Virus record (IMG/VR): IMGVR_UViG_3300024328_000582
Span: 1-44,919 of that record
DNA: 44,919 nucleotides
Reading direction: 5' to 3' (one strand)
DNA from: a virus
Below the pieces are notes generated by a model, which saw only the letters and a list, made by a program, of their open reading frames with translations, was not told the DNA's origin and did not search any database. Positions 41,874-44,919 of the stretch are shown one piece after another (positions within the stretch are counted from its first letter, which is position 1; every line of letters begins with the position of its first letter). Made by a program: the position numbers and the translations under genes.

Positions 41874-43258
41874 TGTCAGATTTAGAAAAGTATCAAGCTG
41901 AAATTGCAGAAGTAAGCGGCACAGAAACATTTTGTGTATTACCTTGGATACATATGGCAACTAGACCAAACGGCGATATGCGATTATGCTGTACGTCTAA
42001 TGCAAGCGGCGCTGGCGATAATCATGAAGTGGGCCTTGTAAAAATGGAAGATGGCAAACCTGCAAACTTTGGTAAACATACTCCTTTAGAAGCATGGAAT
42101 AACGATTACATGAAAAGTGTACGTACAACTATGCTTAATGGTGAAATTCCTGCAAGCTGTACAGGTTGCTTTAAAGAAGAAAGCCAAGGTATTGTAAGTA
42201 AGCGTATCTGGGAAACAGGCACTTGGCACCGAGACGATAATGGTGTAGATATTCCTGAACTTATTCGTCAAACAAAAGAAGACGGCACTGTGCCGGAAAA
42301 TTTAAAATATTTGGATCTAAGATTAGGACATACTTGCAACATAAAGTGTGTAATGTGTAGCCCACATGATTCAAGTAAGTGGGTTGCAGACCATAAAAAA
42401 CTTATTCCGGTATTACAAGATCCTGAAGTTAAAAGACAAATGCAATGGGATCGCAAATTGTTTAATAACAAGTGGCATGAGAAAGTTTCATTCTGGAAAG
42501 AAATTAATGCACAAATTCCTAATCTAAGACAAGTATACTTTGCTGGAGGCGAGCCTCTAATGATCAAAGAACACAAAATGTTTATTAAAGAAATTATTCG
42601 TCAAGGCTATCAAGATAAAATACTATTACGTTATAACTCAAACGGATTGCTTGTAGATGAAGAATTAATTGAGCTATGGTCAAAGTTTTATAAAGTTAAA
42701 TTTGCTGTTAGTGTTGATGCAAGTTTTGAACGTGATGATTATATTCGCTTTCCTACAAAGTTTGCTGATGTAGAACGTACACTACATATGTTAGATAACA
42801 CTCCAGACAACATACACATTAGTATGGCAACGGCTGTACAGATATTTAATATCAAACATATGCCTGATTTTATAAAATGGAAAATAAACAGTAATTTTAA
42901 AAAGATGAATATTGGTTTAGTAGGCGGAGTAAAAATGGGAGGCGGATTGGTCAACATGCATCTAGTACATATACCAACGTTTCTTAATATTACAATACTA
43001 CCAGAACACGACAAACAAGAAGTGCGTGAACGTTTTGCAGAACTTAAAACATGGCTATGGGAAAACTATACACAAGACGATGATTTTTGGATACATAATC
43101 CATCTGGTTGGCCCAAATGGGAAGGCTTGTTAGCACATATGGATTCGGCAGATAACAGTCATTTACTTTCTGGATTTAAAGAGTATGTAAACAAACTCGA
43201 TGCTATCCGCGGATTAAACGCAGCAGCTATATTTCCTGAACTAGCACACTTGCTATGA
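41873..43258 (+). CDS. Twitch-domain radical SAM protein, third member
   Basis: 461 residues. N-terminal twitch-type cysteines are at 21, 39, 40, 96 and 99 (FCVLPWIHMATRPNGDMRLC, then CTGCF), in the order seen in well-known twitch-domain radical SAM proteins of T4-like phages. The radical SAM motif is Cys155, Cys159, Cys162 (TCNIKCVMC), with FAGGEPLM downstream. It differs clearly from the two copies at 25442 and 26851, so it probably has another substrate. It starts on the previous stop and ends on the next start (ATGA), making a three-gene cassette of different radical SAM types. Confidence 0.85.
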   Translation: MSDLEKYQAEIAEVSGTETFCVLPWIHMATRPNGDMRLCCTSNASGAGDNHEVGLVKMEDGKPANFGKHTPLEAWNNDYMKSVRTTMLNGEIPASCTGCFKEESQGIVSKRIWETGTWHRDDNGVDIPELIRQTKEDGTVPENLKYLDLRLGHTCNIKCVMCSPHDSSKWVADHKKLIPVLQDPEVKRQMQWDRKLFNNKWHEKVSFWKEINAQIPNLRQVYFAGGEPLMIKEHKMFIKEIIRQGYQDKILLRYNSNGLLVDEELIELWSKFYKVKFAVSVDASFERDDYIRFPTKFADVERTLHMLDNTPDNIHISMATAVQIFNIKHMPDFIKWKINSNFKKMNIGLVGGVKMGGGLVNMHLVHIPTFLNITILPEHDKQEVRERFAELKTWLWENYTQDDDFWIHNPSGWPKWEGLLAHMDSADNSHLLSGFKEYVNKLDAIRGLNAAAIFPELAHLL

Positions 43259-44226
43259 AAGATCTAATTAAAATAGAAACAATGGAGGCTAAAAATAGGC
43301 TCCGTATAGAGTATATGGTAGGAAACTATTGTAACTATAAATGTTTATATTGCGGTGATTATGCTAACGGCGGAGATACTAGGTGGCCAAATGATTACGA
43401 ATTATTAATAAAACATTTTACTCATCTATTAGATTTCTATATAGCAAACGGTAGAGATAGATTTGAAGTTAATCTGTTAGGCGGCGAACCTACACTTTGG
43501 CCAAACGTTGCTAAATTTGCTAGAGACTTAAAAGCAATGTATAACGTAAAAGTTACAATGACTACAAATGGTAGTAGAACTATTCGATGGTGGGAGAAAA
43601 ATGCTAAAGCATTTGATAAAATATTATTCAGCTATCATCACAAAGAAGCTGACTTACCGCATTTTATAAATGTACTAGACACTGTTTACGATCAAGGAAT
43701 TCCAATGAACACATTAGTAATGATGGATCCTACTGTTTGGGATGAGTGTATAGATGCAATAGAACAAATGAAACAAAGTAAAAGACGTTGGTTTATTAGT
43801 GCAATGGAAGTTCATCCTCCCCAATATACCGCAGAGCAGCGTGAAGTATTTAAAAAACATGCTAAGAGAAGACCGCCTGTCTTAAAGGTTTTAAAAGACG
43901 AATGGGAAAATATTATTAAAGGAAAGACTAAACTAATATATAGTGACGGATCTAAAAAGAGTGTAGAACGTAACTATCTTTCAACAAACAATTTAAATAA
44001 TTTTAAAGGATGGATGTGTAATATAGGATTAGAAAATATTAATATACAAAAAGATGGAAGAATTACAGGGACTTGCGGAAATTTTGTATATGGCGAACAA
44101 CAGCATTATAATCTATATGATCCTAAATTTACTGAAATATTTAATCCACAACTTGTACCTAGTCTTTGTACAAAAACTGATTGTTGGTGCCAGCCCGAAA
44201 TGCTTATGTCAAAGTGGAAACTTTAG
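43255..44226 (+). CDS. Radical SAM protein, C-group copy 2
   Basis: 323 residues. Radical SAM cysteines are Cys26, Cys30 and Cys33 (CNYKCLYC), with LGGEPTLWP downstream. Subgroup markers shared with 33383 and 44204 are FSYHHKEAD, FKGWMCNIGLENINI and a Cys-rich tail (CTKTDCWC), which suggests a second Fe-S cluster. The last gene on the plus strand, it overlaps the opposite-strand radical SAM gene by 23 bases at their 3' ends. Substrate unknown. Confidence 0.82.
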   Translation: MKDLIKIETMEAKNRLRIEYMVGNYCNYKCLYCGDYANGGDTRWPNDYELLIKHFTHLLDFYIANGRDRFEVNLLGGEPTLWPNVAKFARDLKAMYNVKVTMTTNGSRTIRWWEKNAKAFDKILFSYHHKEADLPHFINVLDTVYDQGIPMNTLVMMDPTVWDECIDAIEQMKQSKRRWFISAMEVHPPQYTAEQREVFKKHAKRRPPVLKVLKDEWENIIKGKTKLIYSDGSKKSVERNYLSTNNLNNFKGWMCNIGLENINIQKDGRITGTCGNFVYGEQQHYNLYDPKFTEIFNPQLVPSLCTKTDCWCQPEMLMSKWKL

Positions 44227-44917
44227 TTAACGGAATGTCAGCAGCACATGTACACCATTTGCGTGTACATATAATAGGAGCAATAGGAGATTCGAAAGTT
44301 CCTTTATAAATGTTACCTAAACTACCGCCTACTCTACACGTAGCACGATGTACATCACCGTCCCAGTTGATCATTAAACTTTCTAAACCTGCATTGCAGC
44401 TCCAACCTTCGAAAGCATTTAGTTTATGTTTAATTACATCATTTGCATGTATTAGATCTTTGTTATCTACGACACAATTTGCTTTTACTGTTGATTTTTT
44501 ACTTAATATCCATTCTAAATCTTTTTCTTTATAACGCATATCATCAAAATAATCTCGATCTTCAGTTTCGGTCCAACGTATACGTCTACAAACATACGGA
44601 ATGTTATGACCATCTAATAGATTTGCAGCAGCTCTAACGTTATCCATGTGTTCGTGATGACACATTAGATTTACTTGAAATTTAGTATCTTTACTGTTCA
44701 TGTCTAACAACTGGCTATAATGAACAATATTTTCAGCTGCTCGTTGACTATGTTCGTTATCGAAGTGCAAACTAAACACCCATTGGTCCACTGGCTGCTT
44801 TGCATACCACTCAGGCATACGAAGTGCGTTGGTAGTAATACTAAGCCATTGTAATCTTGCTTTTGCACATTCTATTATTTTTTCTATCTTTGGATGTACA
44901 GTAGGCTCACCGCCGGT
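44204..44917 (-). CDS. Radical SAM protein, C-group copy 3, 5' partial
   Basis: The frame runs to the right window edge, reading TGGEPTVHPKIEKIIECA, so the GGEP motif is present while the CX3CX2C must lie outside. The ATG at 44818 is internal. Downstream are FSLHFDNEHS, NAFEGWSCNAGLESLMINWD, CRVGGSLGNIYKG and CTRKWCTC, all parallel to the gene at 43255, with which it converges (23-base overlap). At least 237 residues are present. This is the ninth radical SAM protein and shows that the cluster continues beyond the window. Confidence 0.8.
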   Translation of the reverse strand, partial: TGGEPTVHPKIEKIIECAKARLQWLSITTNALRMPEWYAKQPVDQWVFSLHFDNEHSQRAAENIVHYSQLLDMNSKDTKFQVNLMCHHEHMDNVRAAANLLDGHNIPYVCRRIRWTETEDRDYFDDMRYKEKDLEWILSKKSTVKANCVVDNKDLIHANDVIKHKLNAFEGWSCNAGLESLMINWDGDVHRATCRVGGSLGNIYKGTFESPIAPIICTRKWCTCAADIPLTKVSTLT

Positions 44918-44919
44918 TA

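Noticed and set aside
25442-44917. Queuosine or other base-hypermodification cluster
   Set aside because: Radical SAM QueE occurs in phages, but I see no QueC, QueD, FolE or transglycosylase partner in this window, and the architectures here differ.
1-44919. Bacterial chromosomal surface-polysaccharide island
   Set aside because: The accessory genes alone would fit, but continuous linkage with phage tail genes and the overall compaction favour a phage genome. Not absolutely excluded.
1-44919. tRNA genes, CRISPR arrays, insertion sequences, integrase or attachment sites
   Set aside because: I looked for cloverleaf-like stretches, regular repeats and transposase/integrase motifs and found nothing supportable; gaps between genes are at most about 70 bases.

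Overview
The window looks like part of a large, A+T-rich marine tailed phage of the T4-like myovirus type, of the kind known from SAR11 and picocyanobacterial hosts. The evidence is a giant virion protein, three paralogous tail-fibre proteins (one with a phage tail-collar domain), two paralogous virion proteins, back-to-back genes with start/stop overlaps, and sequences resembling the T4 late promoter (TATAAATA) ahead of several structural genes. I see no ribosomal, tRNA, integrase, transposase or CRISPR sequence. Host assignment is inference; a cellular genomic island copied from a phage cannot be fully excluded.

Layout. (1) 1-21080, plus strand: the virion structural block. It holds a >4,300-residue protein cut at the left edge, a small structural protein, three tail-fibre paralogues that share about 140 N-terminal residues but differ at the C terminus, and a pair of related virion proteins. 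(2) 21093-36076, plus strand: a long accessory block opened by a textbook sigma70-type promoter (TTGACA-17 nt-TATACT). It encodes a small conserved-looking protein, two GT-A-like glycosyltransferases with DTD motifs, a repeat protein with chitin-binding-like motifs, two proteins of a second GT-A-like family, a GT-B-like/unknown protein, an SGNH hydrolase, a nucleotide-sugar dehydrogenase, a methyltransferase and five radical SAM proteins. (3) 40735-36029, minus strand: a compact seven-gene operon with two Fe/2-oxoglutarate-type oxygenase-like proteins, a small unknown, a class III aminotransferase, a glycine-amidinotransferase homologue, an AdoMet-decarboxylase (SpeD) homologue and a second SGNH hydrolase. 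(4) 40806-44226, plus strand: three more radical SAM genes, with a ninth, truncated one entering from the right edge on the minus strand. The largest gap between genes is about 70 bases.

How it may work together (inference). The structural block builds baseplate/tail and fibres. The accessory block combines nucleotide-sugar oxidation, glycosyl transfer, SGNH (esterase/acyltransferase-type) chemistry, methylation and many radical SAM reactions. The minus operon pairs an aminotransferase with an amidinotransferase, a classic way to make a guanidino group from a carbonyl precursor with release of ornithine, and adds a pyruvoyl-type decarboxylase that could act on AdoMet, arginine or ornithine. 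The simplest reading is a phage-encoded pathway making an unusual guanidino- or amine-decorated glycan or small molecule, either placed on the virion or host surface or used to redirect host arginine/polyamine metabolism. The nine radical SAM proteins, in four architectures within about 19.5 kb, are the most striking feature.
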